From Alkalicaulis satelles (lineage in GTDB: Bacteria; Pseudomonadota; Alphaproteobacteria; Caulobacterales; Maricaulaceae): a stretch of DNA of 64,000 bases. Below are positions 1-10,517 of this stretch, piece after piece (position 1 is the stretch's first letter; every line of letters starts with the position of its first letter). The stretch covers positions 248,001-312,000 of the forward strand of contig NZ_VWOJ01000001.1 of NCBI RefSeq assembly GCF_008630495.1. Reading direction: 5' to 3'. The notes under the pieces were generated by a model. It saw nothing but the letters and a program-made list of their open reading frames with translations. It was not told the origin of the DNA and did no database searches. Position numbers and translations under genes: made by a program.

Positions 1-404
1 AGAACGAGCGCATGCACCTGATGACCTTTGTCAGGATCGCGCAGCCCAGCGTCGTCGAGCGCGGCATGATCATGATTGCGCAGGCGATTTTCTATAACGC
101 CTATTTCTTCCTCTACCTGTTTGCGCCGCGCACGGCCCACCGCTTCGTGGCCTATCTCGAAGAGGAGGCGGTGATCAGCTACACCCAGTATCTCAACGCC
201 ATCGATGCGGGCGCGATCGAGAATGTGGCTGCGCCGGCCATTGCCCGTGATTACTGGAAGCTGGCCGAGGATGCGCGCCTGCGCGATGTGGTGATCGAGG
301 TGCGCGCTGACGAGGCCCGCCACCGCGACGCCAATCACGGCTTCGCCGATCAGCTCACCCGATCACGCAATCCGGTCAGCGCCGGAGCGCAGGGGCGGGG
401 ATAA
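1..404 (+). CDS. aox: Alternative oxidase, C-terminal part (cut by window edge)
   Basis: This is the C-terminal part of a di-iron alternative oxidase, a membrane-associated quinol oxidase that passes electrons from ubiquinol to oxygen without pumping protons. The frame is open to the left edge and begins with the codons for NERMHL, a hallmark family motif; LEEEA and [12 protein letters not shown] follow, so the second-half iron-ligand Glu and His residues are present. A hydrophobic stretch ([13 protein letters not shown]) fits the membrane-binding helices. The ATG at 12 lies inside the NERMHL motif and is not the true start. The N-terminal half lies outside the window. Alternative oxidases are uncommon in bacteria but known in alphaproteobacteria. 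Identification is secure from the motifs. Confidence 0.93.
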   Translation, partial: NERMHLMTFVRIAQPSVVERGMIMIAQAIFYNAYFFLYLFAPRTAHRFVAYLEEEAVISYTQYLNAIDAGAIENVAAPAIARDYWKLAEDARLRDVVIEVRADEARHRDANHGFADQLTRSRNPVSAGAQGRG

Positions 405-467
405 GGCGCCGGGCGCTGTAAAGCGGGGACAGCCGTAAGATAACCTGCGCGCGCCAGCGCCGTTCGG

Positions 468-839
468 TCAGCCATGCGGCTCGCCGGCGGCGCGCGCGAA
501 CGCCGCCTCGATGCGGCGCGCTTCGGCCTCGGAGGTCAGGCGCTCCTCGGCGCGCGCATCCAGGGCGGAGCGGGTGCGGTCGGCGGCCAGTTCGGTCATG
601 GCGCCGGCGAAGCTCGCCAGAGAGCGGCCGACGGCGCACAGCTCGCCATGGTCGGCGCACAGGCCGCTGGCGGCCATCTCTCCGGTCCCGGAAGCAGCCT
701 CGGCCGCCTCGCGGGCCGGGGTGGAGAGGATGGCGCGGGCTTCGCGGGCGAAGGCGCCGTCTTCAGGCGCAGTGAAGCCGGCCGGCGCGAACGCGGCGAC
801 CACGGCGATCCAGAATGCGGCCCTGATGATGAAAAGCAT
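468..839 (-). CDS. Small secreted or membrane-anchored protein, DUF5330-like
   Basis: Protein of 123 residues with an N-terminal hydrophobic segment (MLFIIRAAFWIAVVAAFAPAG) that is a signal peptide or anchor. The middle holds a two-cysteine motif (GLCADHGELCAVG) followed by an Ala-rich helical tail. This resembles the alphaproteobacterial DUF5330 family, which pairs an N-terminal helix with a CxxxxxxC segment; I recognise the pattern only loosely. An in-frame ATG exists at 938, but the start at 839 puts the hydrophobic segment at the N-terminus and has GAGGCGAG just upstream. It converges with the alternative oxidase gene, about 60 bases away. No function can be assigned. Confidence 0.6.
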   Translation of the reverse strand: MLFIIRAAFWIAVVAAFAPAGFTAPEDGAFAREARAILSTPAREAAEAASGTGEMAASGLCADHGELCAVGRSLASFAGAMTELAADRTRSALDARAEERLTSEAEARRIEAAFARAAGEPHG

Positions 840-1021
840 GCTCGCCTCATCGCACTTGCCCAATCCAAGCAAGAACGAGGCTAACCCGGACAAGCGCCAT
901 ATATCCAGCGCTTCCACGCCAATGGGTAAACGAGGCATTAAGCGTGAAAGGGCAATATGAATCAGGTGTTAACTGCGGGCCTGAACCTGTTTCAGACTGG
1001 CACGCAAAGGCCGGGCAGGGC

Positions 1022-2062
1022 TCAGTTCGAGACCGTGATATGGTCGAGATTGCGGCGCTGGCGCTGGGCGGTGCTCAGGCACTGGGCCACGTCATTGAGC
1101 GCATGGGCAGCGATGCAGAAGCTGTCCTCATAGCGGAAGCTGCCCGCCGCGATGCATTGCTGCAGCATCAGGCGCGACCACTCGATGCAGCGCTCCACCG
1201 CCGGTTCGGAGAGCAGCGTGTCCAGCGCGCTCATATCGCCGCTCTCGATGGATTGCAGGGCGGCCACGGCCAGGAAGCGGCCCACCCGGCGCTCGTCCGG
1301 GGTGATCTGGCGTTCGCCCACGCTCACCGACAACTCGGGCAGGTCAGGCAGATTGGCCGGGCGCTCGGCGAACATGGACACCGCTGAGCCCATCCGCCCG
1401 CTGCGGCGCAGGCGCGGTTCGCCCTCTGCCTCCTCGCCGGAGCGGCGGAAGCGGGCCTGCAGGCGGGTATGGGCGGTGTTGAGCGCCTCATTGCGCTCGC
1501 GCCGGTCGCGCTCGCGGCGCATGGCCCAGGCCTGGCGCTGGAGGCTGTAGGATTCCTGGCGGTAGCGCTCGCCCACCTGGCGCATATGCGCCACGTCTTC
1601 CTCAATGGCGCCCACCACGCTGTCCTGGGCCAGATCAGCGCCCATGAAGCCGGTGACGAAGATCGGATCATGCATCAGCGCCGCGCGCGCGGTCTCCATG
1701 CCGTAATAATCGGCCACGGCGCGCACCGCGTCGATAAACTCGGGATGCTGGGCGGCCACCAGGGCGGCGTAGGCGATCTGGGCGTCCACCAGCCGGTCGC
1801 CCTGGTAATAGGCGGCCAGCGAGTCCATCACCGCGTCGAGATCATGGCCCGAGCGCAGTTCGCGCAGGCCTGCCCGGTTCACATCCTGATGGAAGGCGGC
1901 ATAGACCTCGGCTGTTTGCGTCAGCGGCGAGGACGGCGGCGCGTCAAGCGCCAGCACCGGGGCGCTGGCGGGCGCTTCAGCGGGCGGTTCCTCATCGTCG
2001 GCCAGGGCGTGAGCGGCGCCGAGAGCGGCGGCGAGGGCGGCGGCGATCCAGGCGTTGATCAT
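1022..2062 (-). CDS. Secreted protein of unknown function with a charged coiled-coil segment
   Basis: Protein of 346 residues. The start at 2062 gives a clean signal peptide ([21 protein letters not shown]); a longer reading to 2113 would bury it. After an acidic, Ala/Pro-rich linker comes a mostly helical body, with a strongly charged stretch (QAWAMRRERDRRERNEAL) likely to form a coiled coil, and a C-terminal part with three cysteines (VERCIEWS, LQQCIAAG, DSFCIAAH, VAQCLS region). It probably acts in the periplasm. It is divergent from the histidine kinase gene; the 182-base gap must hold both promoters and contains an AT-rich patch around 2175-2190. I do not recognise a named family. Confidence 0.6.
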   Translation of the reverse strand: MINAWIAAALAAALGAAHALADDEEPPAEAPASAPVLALDAPPSSPLTQTAEVYAAFHQDVNRAGLRELRSGHDLDAVMDSLAAYYQGDRLVDAQIAYAALVAAQHPEFIDAVRAVADYYGMETARAALMHDPIFVTGFMGADLAQDSVVGAIEEDVAHMRQVGERYRQESYSLQRQAWAMRRERDRRERNEALNTAHTRLQARFRRSGEEAEGEPRLRRSGRMGSAVSMFAERPANLPDLPELSVSVGERQITPDERRVGRFLAVAALQSIESGDMSALDTLLSEPAVERCIEWSRLMLQQCIAAGSFRYEDSFCIAAHALNDVAQCLSTAQRQRRNLDHITVSN

Positions 2063-2244
2063 GGCGGACCTTACGAACCTTGGCTGATCTTGAGAGCGGC
2101 GCATCTGGCGCATTGGAAGATGATGACCTCAAATCGGCCCCGCCGCCAAGAGCGCGTGTGCGGATTAACCGCGATTCAATAATTGTTAACGCCGGGCGCG
2201 CAGCGTGCGGACGTCCGTGGTGTCTCCTGCGAGTGCCTGATTCG

Positions 2245-3987
<1,743 letters not shown>

Positions 3988-4019
3988 GGCCGCTTTCCCA
4001 CTTCGCGAGATCACATGCC

Positions 4020-4136
4020 TTCCCGGAATGGGCGTAAGCCCATATCCGGGATCCATCCCCCATATTCTCCAGCCGCCTCAACAGTGGCCAGTGAGTGGTG
4101 GATGGGTCCCGGCCCTCGCTCCGCTCGGCCGGGAAA
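4020..4136. repeat. Palindromic intergenic repeat (CCCGGAATGGGC type)
   Basis: A 117-base element built of nested inverted repeats. The left part forms CCCGGA-ATGGGC-GTAA-GCCCAT with CCGGG closing the stem. The right part pairs CCCGGCC with GGCCGGG around a short loop. The outer segments GGATCCATCC and GGATGGGTCC are complementary except for one wobble, so the whole piece can fold as one cruciform. Elements of this look (TCCCGG...CCGGGAAA) are dispersed between genes in many alphaproteobacteria. It lies just after the histidine kinase stop codon. Together with the next two repeats it fills the 511-base gap 3988-4498, in which I see no gene. Confidence 0.75.
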
Positions 4137-4183
4137 GCAGGGTGGGCGTGTAGAGAAAAAGGCTTCAAACGCTGGCCCCCTCA

Positions 4184-4334
4184 CCCCTCACCTTACCTCT
4201 CCCCTCTGGGAGGGGAGAGGAGGCTTTGACGTTGAGATTATTCCGGAAATGCTTGACCCCTAGCTCAAAGGAGAGAGCGCAGCGCCAGAAGTCCCCTCTC
4301 CCCCATGACCATGGGGGAGAGGTAAGGTGAGGGG
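4184..4334. repeat. 151-base inverted-repeat element, copy 1 of 3
   Basis: The ends form a perfect 21-base inverted repeat (4184-4204 and 4314-4334). Inside each arm is a further hairpin: CCTCTCCCCTC/GAGGGGAGAGG at 4196-4220 and CTCTCCCCCAT/ATGGGGGAGAG near 4296-4320. The middle (TTTGACGTTGA...TTCCGGAAA) is shared with the copies at 10641-10791 and 10954-11105. There is no coding capacity, so this is MITE- or REP-like. The same 70-base element follows it at 4372, exactly as in the other two copies, which shows that the pair behaves as one composite unit. Confidence 0.85.
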
Positions 4335-4371
4335 GTGCGGGCGATCACCTGAAAGCTACTTCACCCCTCTC

Positions 4372-4442
4372 GCGTTTCCCCGTCGGAAGACGGGGTCCAG
4401 ATGCGCCGTCGCCCTGGGTCCCGGCCTGCGCCGGGAAAACGC
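4372..4442. repeat. About 71-base GCGTTTCCCC...GGGAAAACGC repeat, copy 1 of 4
   Basis: Palindromic element bounded by GCGTTTCCCC and GGGAAAACGC, with an inner CCCCGTC/GACGGGG hairpin and a CCCGGC/GCCGGG hairpin. In one frame it reads as the FPAHAGI...FRRGN type of peptide that is often mis-annotated as part of proteins in proteobacteria. Further copies lie at 10518, 10831 and 11145. Here it is about 37 bases after the 151-base element. Confidence 0.85.
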
Positions 4443-4498
4443 TAGATTTGAATGACGAGAGAAGGCGTTTGCGCGCAGTGCGTTGCGTTGTGCCGCCA

Positions 4499-4963
4499 CT
4501 AAATCTCCGGCTCACTCTCCAGCGGCAGAATATCGAAATGGAGCACGTCTTCGCGCTGGCCGAGCTTTGAGTAGAGCGCTACGGGCGCTTCATCCTGGTG
4601 ATCGGCCTGGATCATCAGCACCCAGGCGTCCCATTCCGGCGCCCGTTTTCGCACGGTGTTGATGAGGGCGGTGGCCACGCCGCGCCGGCGCCAGTCTTCG
4701 GCCACGGCCAGGTCGTAGATATAGATCTCTGAGCGTTCGCGCTCGAACTTGCGCATGACATAGGCCGCCAGGCCGCCGATCACGCGCTCTCCGTCCAGGG
4801 CGGCGAGCGCAAGAAAATCGCCATTGGCCAGCAACCCATCGCGATAAGCCTCGGACGGCATAGCGCCGGTATAGGTGTCGGCCTCGTCAAACGCCGCCCC
4901 GAACAGGGAAAGCCAGGCGGCGTAGCGCGCGGCCTGCCCGGGGCGGAGCTGAACGATCTCCAT
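4499..4963 (-). CDS. GNAT acetyltransferase closely resembling aminoglycoside AAC(3)-I
   Basis: Protein of 154 residues in the GNAT superfamily, which transfers an acetyl group from acetyl-CoA to an amine. The sequence tracks the AAC(3)-I gentamicin/fortimicin 3-N-acetyltransferases along its length: an LFGAAFDEADTY start region, RSEIYIYDLAVAEDWRRRG, the acetyl-CoA loop RRRGVATALIN, and the end VALYSKLGQREDVLHFDI. Length matches that family. It therefore probably acetylates an aminoglycoside or a related amine, but resistance is inference. There is no integron, IS or plasmid feature beside it, and its base composition matches the chromosome. The stop lies just after the repeat cluster; the gene runs the same way as pckA, one base from its stop, so they may be cotranscribed. 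Confidence 0.85.
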   Translation of the reverse strand: MEIVQLRPGQAARYAAWLSLFGAAFDEADTYTGAMPSEAYRDGLLANGDFLALAALDGERVIGGLAAYVMRKFERERSEIYIYDLAVAEDWRRRGVATALINTVRKRAPEWDAWVLMIQADHQDEAPVALYSKLGQREDVLHFDILPLESEPEI

Positions 4964-4964
4964 G

Positions 4965-6578
4965 CTACTCCGCCGCCGCCCTCACCGCATCGGGGCGCGG
5001 GGCGCTGGCGCGGACCGCCTCGTCCACATGGGATTCGAATTTCTCGAAATTGGCGGTGAACATGTCAGCCAGCTTGAGCGCCTGGGCGTCATAGGCGGAC
5101 GGGTCCGACCAGGTCTGGCGCGGGTCCAGCAGCCGGGCGTCCACGCCGGCCACTTCAGTGGGAACCTGGAAGCCGAACACCGGATCGGTGCGGAATTCGG
5201 CGTCGGCCAGCGAGCCGTCCAGCGCCGCGTTCAAAAGCGCGCGCGTCACCTTGATGGGCATGCGCTCGCCCACGCCGTAGGGCCCGCCCGTCCAGCCGGT
5301 ATTGACCAGCCAGCATTGCGCGCCGTGCTCTGCGATCAGCGCTTTGAGGAGCGCGCCATACTCGGCCGGATGGCGCGGCATGAAGGGCGCGCCGAAACAT
5401 GTGGAGAAGGTGGCGCTGGGCTCGGTCACGCCCTTTTCGGTGCCCGCCACTTTCGCGGTATAGCCCGACAGGAAGTGATACATGGCCGCCGACGGGGTCA
5501 GGCGCGCGATGGGCGGCATCACCCCGAACGCGTCACATGTCAGCATGACGATATTGCGCGGATGGCCGCACACATTCTTCGCGCACGCATTGGGGATATA
5601 GTGCAGCGGATAGGCGCCGCGCGAGTTCTCCGCCAGCGTGGCGTCGTCCAGGTCCAGCTCGCGGGTGGCCGGGTCCATCACCACATTTTCCAGCACCGTG
5701 CCCCACATGGAGGTGGTGGCGTAGATCTGCGGCTCGGCCTCGCGCGACAGGCGGATCATCTTGGCGTAGCAGCCGCCCTCGAAATTGAACAAGCCGTCCT
5801 TCGACCAGCCATGCTCGTCATCGCCGATGAGCCGGCGTTTGGGATCGGCCGACAGGGTGGTCTTGCCGGTGCCCGACAGGCCGAAAAAGATGGCTGCGTC
5901 CTCGTCCTCGCCCACATTGACCGAGCAATGCATGGGCATGATGCGCTGTTCGGGCAGCAGATAATTGAGGATGGTGAAGACCGATTTCTTGGTCTCGCCG
6001 GCATAGGACGTGCCGCCGATCAGCACCAGGCGTTCGGCGAAATTGACCGCGATGACGGTTTGCGAGCGCACGCCATGGCGCGCCGGGTCGGCCTTGAAGC
6101 TGGGCAGGTTGACGATGGTGAAGCCCGCCTCGAACCCGTCCAGCTCGCTGCGTTCGGGACGGCGCAGCAAATGGCGGATGAACAGCGAGTGCCAGGCCAG
6201 CTCGGTGACCACGCGCACGGGCAGGCGGCAGGCCGGGTCGGCGCCGCCGAACAGCTCCTGCACGAATAGTTCGCGCCCGCTCATATGCGCGCGCATATCG
6301 CTCCACAGCGTCTGGAAATGGTCCGGCGTCATGGACGCGTTGAAGTCCCACCACACGGTGTTTTCGGTCGACGCGTCGCGCACGGTGAACTTGTCGCGCG
6401 CCGAGCGGCCGGTGTGCGAGCCGGTGGTGACCGCCAGCGCGCCGCCCTTGGCCACGCGGCCCTCGCCGCGGCGCACGGCCTCTTCGTAAAGCGCTTCCTC
6501 GCTCCAGTTGTAATGAAGTACAGCGCCTGAAACGCCGAGATCGCTCAGATCCCGGCCTGCGAACAGACCATCAGCCAT
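4965..6578 (-). CDS. pckA: Phosphoenolpyruvate carboxykinase (ATP)
   Basis: Protein of 537 residues, the normal size for ATP-dependent PEP carboxykinase, which turns oxaloacetate plus ATP into PEP, CO2 and ADP as the first committed step of gluconeogenesis. The phosphate-binding loop [11 protein letters not shown] (around residues 231-241), [10 protein letters not shown] and the metal/substrate region YPLHYIPNA are present, as is WGTVLEN. An upstream in-frame extension to 6752 exists, but ATG 6578 is preceded by GGGGGGAGAG at good spacing and matches family starts. In many alphaproteobacteria pckA sits beside chvI/chvG; that pair is not here. The gene is divergent from the DUF2891 gene. Confidence 0.97.
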   Translation of the reverse strand: MADGLFAGRDLSDLGVSGAVLHYNWSEEALYEEAVRRGEGRVAKGGALAVTTGSHTGRSARDKFTVRDASTENTVWWDFNASMTPDHFQTLWSDMRAHMSGRELFVQELFGGADPACRLPVRVVTELAWHSLFIRHLLRRPERSELDGFEAGFTIVNLPSFKADPARHGVRSQTVIAVNFAERLVLIGGTSYAGETKKSVFTILNYLLPEQRIMPMHCSVNVGEDEDAAIFFGLSGTGKTTLSADPKRRLIGDDEHGWSKDGLFNFEGGCYAKMIRLSREAEPQIYATTSMWGTVLENVVMDPATRELDLDDATLAENSRGAYPLHYIPNACAKNVCGHPRNIVMLTCDAFGVMPPIARLTPSAAMYHFLSGYTAKVAGTEKGVTEPSATFSTCFGAPFMPRHPAEYGALLKALIAEHGAQCWLVNTGWTGGPYGVGERMPIKVTRALLNAALDGSLADAEFRTDPVFGFQVPTEVAGVDARLLDPRQTWSDPSAYDAQALKLADMFTANFEKFESHVDEAVRASAPRPDAVRAAAE

Positions 6579-6763
6579 GTCTCTCCCCCCTTGCGGGTAA
6601 GTATAATTGGTCTCCGGCCACCCTCTGCCGGGGCGGTCCATGAGGAGTGTTCTAGACCCCGGCGCGGCAAAAATCACCCCCGCACGCCGCAGCACGGCAA
6701 TCGATTTTGCACATTGCGCGCGCCGCGATACCGTCGCGGATTGATGGAGCACGGAAGGGTCCG

Positions 6764-7876
6764 ATGATGCTGGCGGGAATGATCATGGCCGGGGCGATGG
6801 TGCTCGGCGCAGCGGAAAACTCAAGCGGGACAGGAGAAGCGGGCATGCTGGACGCGCGCGCGGCAGAGCGGTTTGCAGCCCTGGCGCTGGGCTGCGTTCA
6901 TCGCGAATACCCCAACAAGATCGCCCATGTGATGATCTCGGACGAAGACGCCCTGCCGCCGCGCGAACTGACGCCGATTTTCTATGGCTGTTTTGACTGG
7001 CACTCGGCGGTGCATGGCCACTGGCTGCTGGCGCGCCTGACCCGCCTGTTTCCCGATGCGCCGTTCGCTGAACAGGCCCGCGCCGCGCTGGCCCAAAGCT
7101 TCACGCACGAGAATATGGCAGGCGAGCTGGCTTACTTTGAAGGCGAGGGCCGGGCCTCGTTCGAGCGCCCTTATGGCCTGGCCTGGTATCTCCAGCTCAC
7201 CGCCGAGCTGCGCGCCTGGGATGATCCGCAGGCGCAAGAGTGGGCGCAGGTGCTGGCGCCGCTGGAAGACGTGATCGAGGATCGCTTCCTGACCTGGCTG
7301 CCCAATCTGGTCTATCCGGTGCGCTCGGGCACTCATAACCAGACCGCTTTCGGCTTCGCCCTGACGCTGGACTGGGCGCGCGCGGCGGGGCGAGAGGCGC
7401 TGGCCGACACGCTTGCCGCCAAATCGCGCGCCTTTCATCTGGAAGACCGGGCCTGCCCGATTCATTACGAGCCTTCGGGGACCGATTTCCTGTCGCCCTG
7501 CCTGATGGCGGCCGATCTGATGCGCCGGGTGATCCCGGCCGAAGACTATCCCGGCTGGCTCGCCGCCTTCCTGCCCGGCATTCCCGAAGACGGGTCTGCG
7601 GACTGGCTGGCGCCGGGCGTGGTGCTGGACCCGTCCGACGGCCATCTGGTCCATCTCGACGGGGTCAATCTGTCACGCGCCTGGAACCTGCAGGGCATCG
7701 CCGCCAGCCTGCCTGCAGACGATCCGCGCATCGACTCCTTGCGGGCGGCGGAAGCGGTGCATACGCAGGAGGGCTTGGCCGCTGTGTCGGACGAGCATTA
7801 CGAGGGCAGCCACTGGCTGGCCAGCTTTGCGGTCTATCTGGTCAGCGGCAAGGCGCGCGAGGCGGCGGCGCCCTGA
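6764..7876 (+). CDS. DUF2891 family protein, probably exported
   Basis: Protein of 370 residues. It matches the DUF2891 family: [14 protein letters not shown] near the start, then [17 protein letters not shown], and [10 protein letters not shown]. The repeated His/Asp/Trp motifs and helical (alpha/alpha) character suggest a toroidal enzyme, but the activity is unknown. The start at 6764 gives a hydrophobic leader ([17 protein letters not shown]) and has AAGGG upstream, so the mature protein is likely periplasmic; the longer reading from 6707 adds an unlikely charged extension. It ends three bases before the convergent hydrolase gene. Confidence 0.85.
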   Translation: MMLAGMIMAGAMVLGAAENSSGTGEAGMLDARAAERFAALALGCVHREYPNKIAHVMISDEDALPPRELTPIFYGCFDWHSAVHGHWLLARLTRLFPDAPFAEQARAALAQSFTHENMAGELAYFEGEGRASFERPYGLAWYLQLTAELRAWDDPQAQEWAQVLAPLEDVIEDRFLTWLPNLVYPVRSGTHNQTAFGFALTLDWARAAGREALADTLAAKSRAFHLEDRACPIHYEPSGTDFLSPCLMAADLMRRVIPAEDYPGWLAAFLPGIPEDGSADWLAPGVVLDPSDGHLVHLDGVNLSRAWNLQGIAASLPADDPRIDSLRAAEAVHTQEGLAAVSDEHYEGSHWLASFAVYLVSGKAREAAAP

Positions 7877-7879
7877 GAC

Positions 7880-8962
7880 TTACAATCCAGTGCGCGCCTG
7901 GATCGCGGCGGTGACGCGCGCGTGCAGGGCGTGCGGGTCCAGCCCGGCGTCCAGCGCGGCCTGATCGGCTGCGCTGGCGATCACCTCATTTCGCACATCC
8001 CGCCACAGCTTCAGCAGGAAGCCGCCATGATCATCCGGCGCCCAGTCAGGGCGCGCTTGCGGCGCGGCGAGGCCCGCCAGCAAGGCGGCGTCAGACGGGT
8101 CAGGCCGGTCCGCGCGCGCGCCGGGATGGGCGCTGAAGTGGCCGGCGATGGAGGCCAGCGCGCCCGCCCGGTCATCGCCCCAGCGTTCCACTTTCACCCC
8201 CGGCGCCAGCTTTCCCAGGCGGTCCAGATGCGCGCTCAGCGGATCGCGGCCCATCGCCCCGATCAGGGTGGGAACGCTGACCCGGTCCGGCCCGTCCTCG
8301 CCCTTCGCCTTGAAGGCGGCGCGATAGGGCGCGGGATAGTGCGCATGGGCGGTCAGCCAGTCGCGCAGCCGGCGCAGGCGCGTCTCCATGGGCGTGGGCG
8401 GCAGGGCCATGCGCGCGTCCAGCCGGGCGTGATGCCAGGGAAAGAACACCAGCTGTTCCTCCAGCCGCGCCCAGATGCGCGCCAGATGCGAGCCGTCCCA
8501 GACCGGCGGGTAGGTGACGCAATAGTCCGCCAGCAGCGCCGCACGCTCGTCCGGCGTCCACACCGCCAGGCCATCCAGCGCCAGCGCGCTGACGCGCTGC
8601 GGCGCCGCCAAGGCCGCCGCCATGGCCGTGCCCGCGCCGGTGTGAAAGCCGTAAAGCCCGGCGCGGCTCACGCCCATCACGTCCATGAAGGCCAGAAGCT
8701 GGCGCGCATAATCCTCACGGTCCGAGTCGGCGTGATCGAGCGGCGCAGACAAACCGTTGCCGGGCGTGTCGGGCGCGATGACGCAGGCGGTTTGCAACAA
8801 AAGCGCTGCGATCTCATGGACCGCACTGGCGCTTTCGGGCGAGCCGTGCAGGAGGATCACCACCGGCGCGCCCGGCGGTCCGGCGCGCCGGTAATGCACC
8901 GCGCGATCCATCACGCGCACCGCGCCGCGCCGGCCCCAGGCGTGTGCGGGCGCTCCGGTCAC
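7880..8962 (-). CDS. Alpha/beta-hydrolase fold protein with His in the nucleophile elbow
   Basis: Protein of 360 residues with an alpha/beta-hydrolase core: the oxyanion region VVILLHGSPES near the start, then DTPGNGLSAP. Where the family normally has GxSxG, the elbow reads GFHTG, so His replaces the nucleophilic Ser. Similar GYHTG variants exist in some uncharacterised hydrolases. Activity is therefore uncertain; it may be a hydrolase with changed chemistry or a non-catalytic family member. The start is GTG at 8962, four bases after the stop of the upstream membrane-protein gene, suggesting translational coupling; an ATG at 8911 is an alternative and would still keep the core. Confidence 0.75.
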   Translation of the reverse strand: MTGAPAHAWGRRGAVRVMDRAVHYRRAGPPGAPVVILLHGSPESASAVHEIAALLLQTACVIAPDTPGNGLSAPLDHADSDREDYARQLLAFMDVMGVSRAGLYGFHTGAGTAMAAALAAPQRVSALALDGLAVWTPDERAALLADYCVTYPPVWDGSHLARIWARLEEQLVFFPWHHARLDARMALPPTPMETRLRRLRDWLTAHAHYPAPYRAAFKAKGEDGPDRVSVPTLIGAMGRDPLSAHLDRLGKLAPGVKVERWGDDRAGALASIAGHFSAHPGARADRPDPSDAALLAGLAAPQARPDWAPDDHGGFLLKLWRDVRNEVIASAADQAALDAGLDPHALHARVTAAIQARTGL

Positions 8963-8966
8963 GCGA

Positions 8967-9332
8967 TCAGCCGCGCCAGGCGCGCAGCGCCACGAAGGCC
9001 AGCGGCAGAAGCGCGATCAGGTCCATGATGGCGATGGTGCGAAGGCTCCCTGCCGGCATGCCCGCGCGCCAGTAGGTGAACAGGAAGCCGATCACGCTGA
9101 TCGCCACGATCACGCTCATGGCCCGGCGCAAGGAGGGATCCAAAAGGGCCATCAGGCAGGCGGCGATGACGGCGGCGAACAGCGCGCCGCGATGGACCAG
9201 CAGCACGCCGGCCTCGCCATCGGCGGGCACGCTGTAAAGCCGTTGGGTCAAAGAGGGCATGGCGAGCACCAGCGCCGGGGGCACATGCACCAGAGCCAGC
9301 AATCCCCAGCTCAGCTTGGTCAGCGCTTCCAT
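8967..9332 (-). CDS. Small integral membrane protein, four predicted helices
   Basis: Protein of 121 residues. Hydrophobic stretches at about 8-26, 48-64, 70-88 and 98-116 suggest four membrane helices with short loops. It lacks catalytic motifs and I do not recognise the family. It lies directly upstream of the alpha/beta-hydrolase gene on the same strand with only four bases between stop and start, so the two are probably an operon. It follows the MDR reductase gene by 46 bases. Confidence 0.65.
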   Translation of the reverse strand: MEALTKLSWGLLALVHVPPALVLAMPSLTQRLYSVPADGEAGVLLVHRGALFAAVIAACLMALLDPSLRRAMSVIVAISVIGFLFTYWRAGMPAGSLRTIAIMDLIALLPLAFVALRAWRG

Positions 9333-9378
9333 GCCCGGTCTCCCGCCCCGTATCCGATGAGGTGATGCTACACCTGCG

Positions 9379-10383
9379 CTAGAGCTTCACAAGCGCCTTG
9401 CCAAGATTGCGCCCCGTCATCAGGCGCTCGAAGGCTTCGGGCGCGGCGGCGAGGCCGTCGGCTGCATCCTCGGCGATGACCAGCGCGCCGGTCTCTACCA
9501 GCGGGCGGCACTTGGCGAGGAAGGCGTCCCAACGGTCATAGAAATCATACACCACCAGCCCGTGCAGGCTGGCGCGCTTGCCGATGATCAGGCCGAAGGG
9601 CACGCCCGGCGCGGACTGGTCGTCGTGATAATGGGCGGCCAGGCCACACAGCACCGCCCGGCCATAGGGGTTCATATGGGTCAGGGCCAGGGTCAGGATC
9701 TCGCTGGACACATTCTCGAAATGCACGTCCAGCCCGCCGGAAAGCGCCCCGGCCAGTTCATCCTTCCACCCGTCCGTGCGGTAATCGATGCAGGCGTCAA
9801 AGCCGTATGTGTCGCGCACCAGCGCAGCCTTTTGCGGCCCGCCGGCAATGCCGATCACCCGTGCTGCTCCCTGCGCGCGGGCGATCTGGCCCGCCGCGCC
9901 GCCCACCGCGCCCGCTGCGGCGTCCACCAGCACGCAATCGCCCTTTCGCACCCGGGCCAGCTGCGTCATGCCCGCCCAGGCCGTCAGGCCCGGCATGCCC
10001 AGGCTGGAGAGAAACACCGACGGCGACAGCCCGCCCGGCTCGATCACCCTGACTTCAGCGTCCAGCGCCGGAGCCAACTCGCGCCAGCCCGCCTCCATCA
10101 GATGCACATAGGCGCCTTCGGCAATCGCACAGCGGCTTTCGATCACCACGCCCACGCCATGGCCCGGAATCGCTTGCGTCATCGGTTCAGGCGCCGCCTC
10201 GCCCATATGCCGCCCGCGCAGGCGCGCGCCCACATACGGGTCCATGGACACATGGCTGAGCCGGACTACCACGCCGCCCTCGGGGCATTGCGGCCGCGGC
10301 GCATCAATCAGGGCGAAGTCGCGCGCCTGCGGCACGCCCTGAACCGGCGCGCGCAACACGCCCTGCTGCATGGTGGATGTCAT
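9379..10383 (-). CDS. NADP-dependent MDR oxidoreductase (CurA / leukotriene B4 dehydrogenase type)
   Basis: Protein of 334 residues in the zinc-free medium-chain reductase group that reduces the C=C bond of enals and enones with NADPH. It shows SMDPYVGARLRG near the start, the glycine-rich nucleotide-binding stretch VDAAAGAVGGAAGQIAR, and DVHFENVSSEIL, all typical of the CurA/PTGR/LTB4DH branch. No catalytic zinc cysteines are seen. The reading frame stays open up to 10641, but that extension runs through the repeat block and codes for the repeat-derived FPAHAGIQ-like peptide; ATG 10383 matches the family start. The substrate is unknown. Confidence 0.88.
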   Translation of the reverse strand: MTSTMQQGVLRAPVQGVPQARDFALIDAPRPQCPEGGVVVRLSHVSMDPYVGARLRGRHMGEAAPEPMTQAIPGHGVGVVIESRCAIAEGAYVHLMEAGWRELAPALDAEVRVIEPGGLSPSVFLSSLGMPGLTAWAGMTQLARVRKGDCVLVDAAAGAVGGAAGQIARAQGAARVIGIAGGPQKAALVRDTYGFDACIDYRTDGWKDELAGALSGGLDVHFENVSSEILTLALTHMNPYGRAVLCGLAAHYHDDQSAPGVPFGLIIGKRASLHGLVVYDFYDRWDAFLAKCRPLVETGALVIAEDAADGLAAAPEAFERLMTGRNLGKALVKL

Positions 10384-10517
10384 CCAGGCCCGCCTTTCAC
10401 GATCACGCAAAGCTTTGTCCGGACCAATATCGGCCAAGCCCGCCCCCGCGCCAAGCCGGGTTTTCATGAGGAGGGATCGTCTGCCAGGGCAGGTGATATG
10501 ACGCAGAGCTTCACCTG

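Noticed and set aside
4499-4963. Recently acquired resistance cassette
   Set aside because: No integrase, attC, IS or change in base composition is seen; it looks resident.
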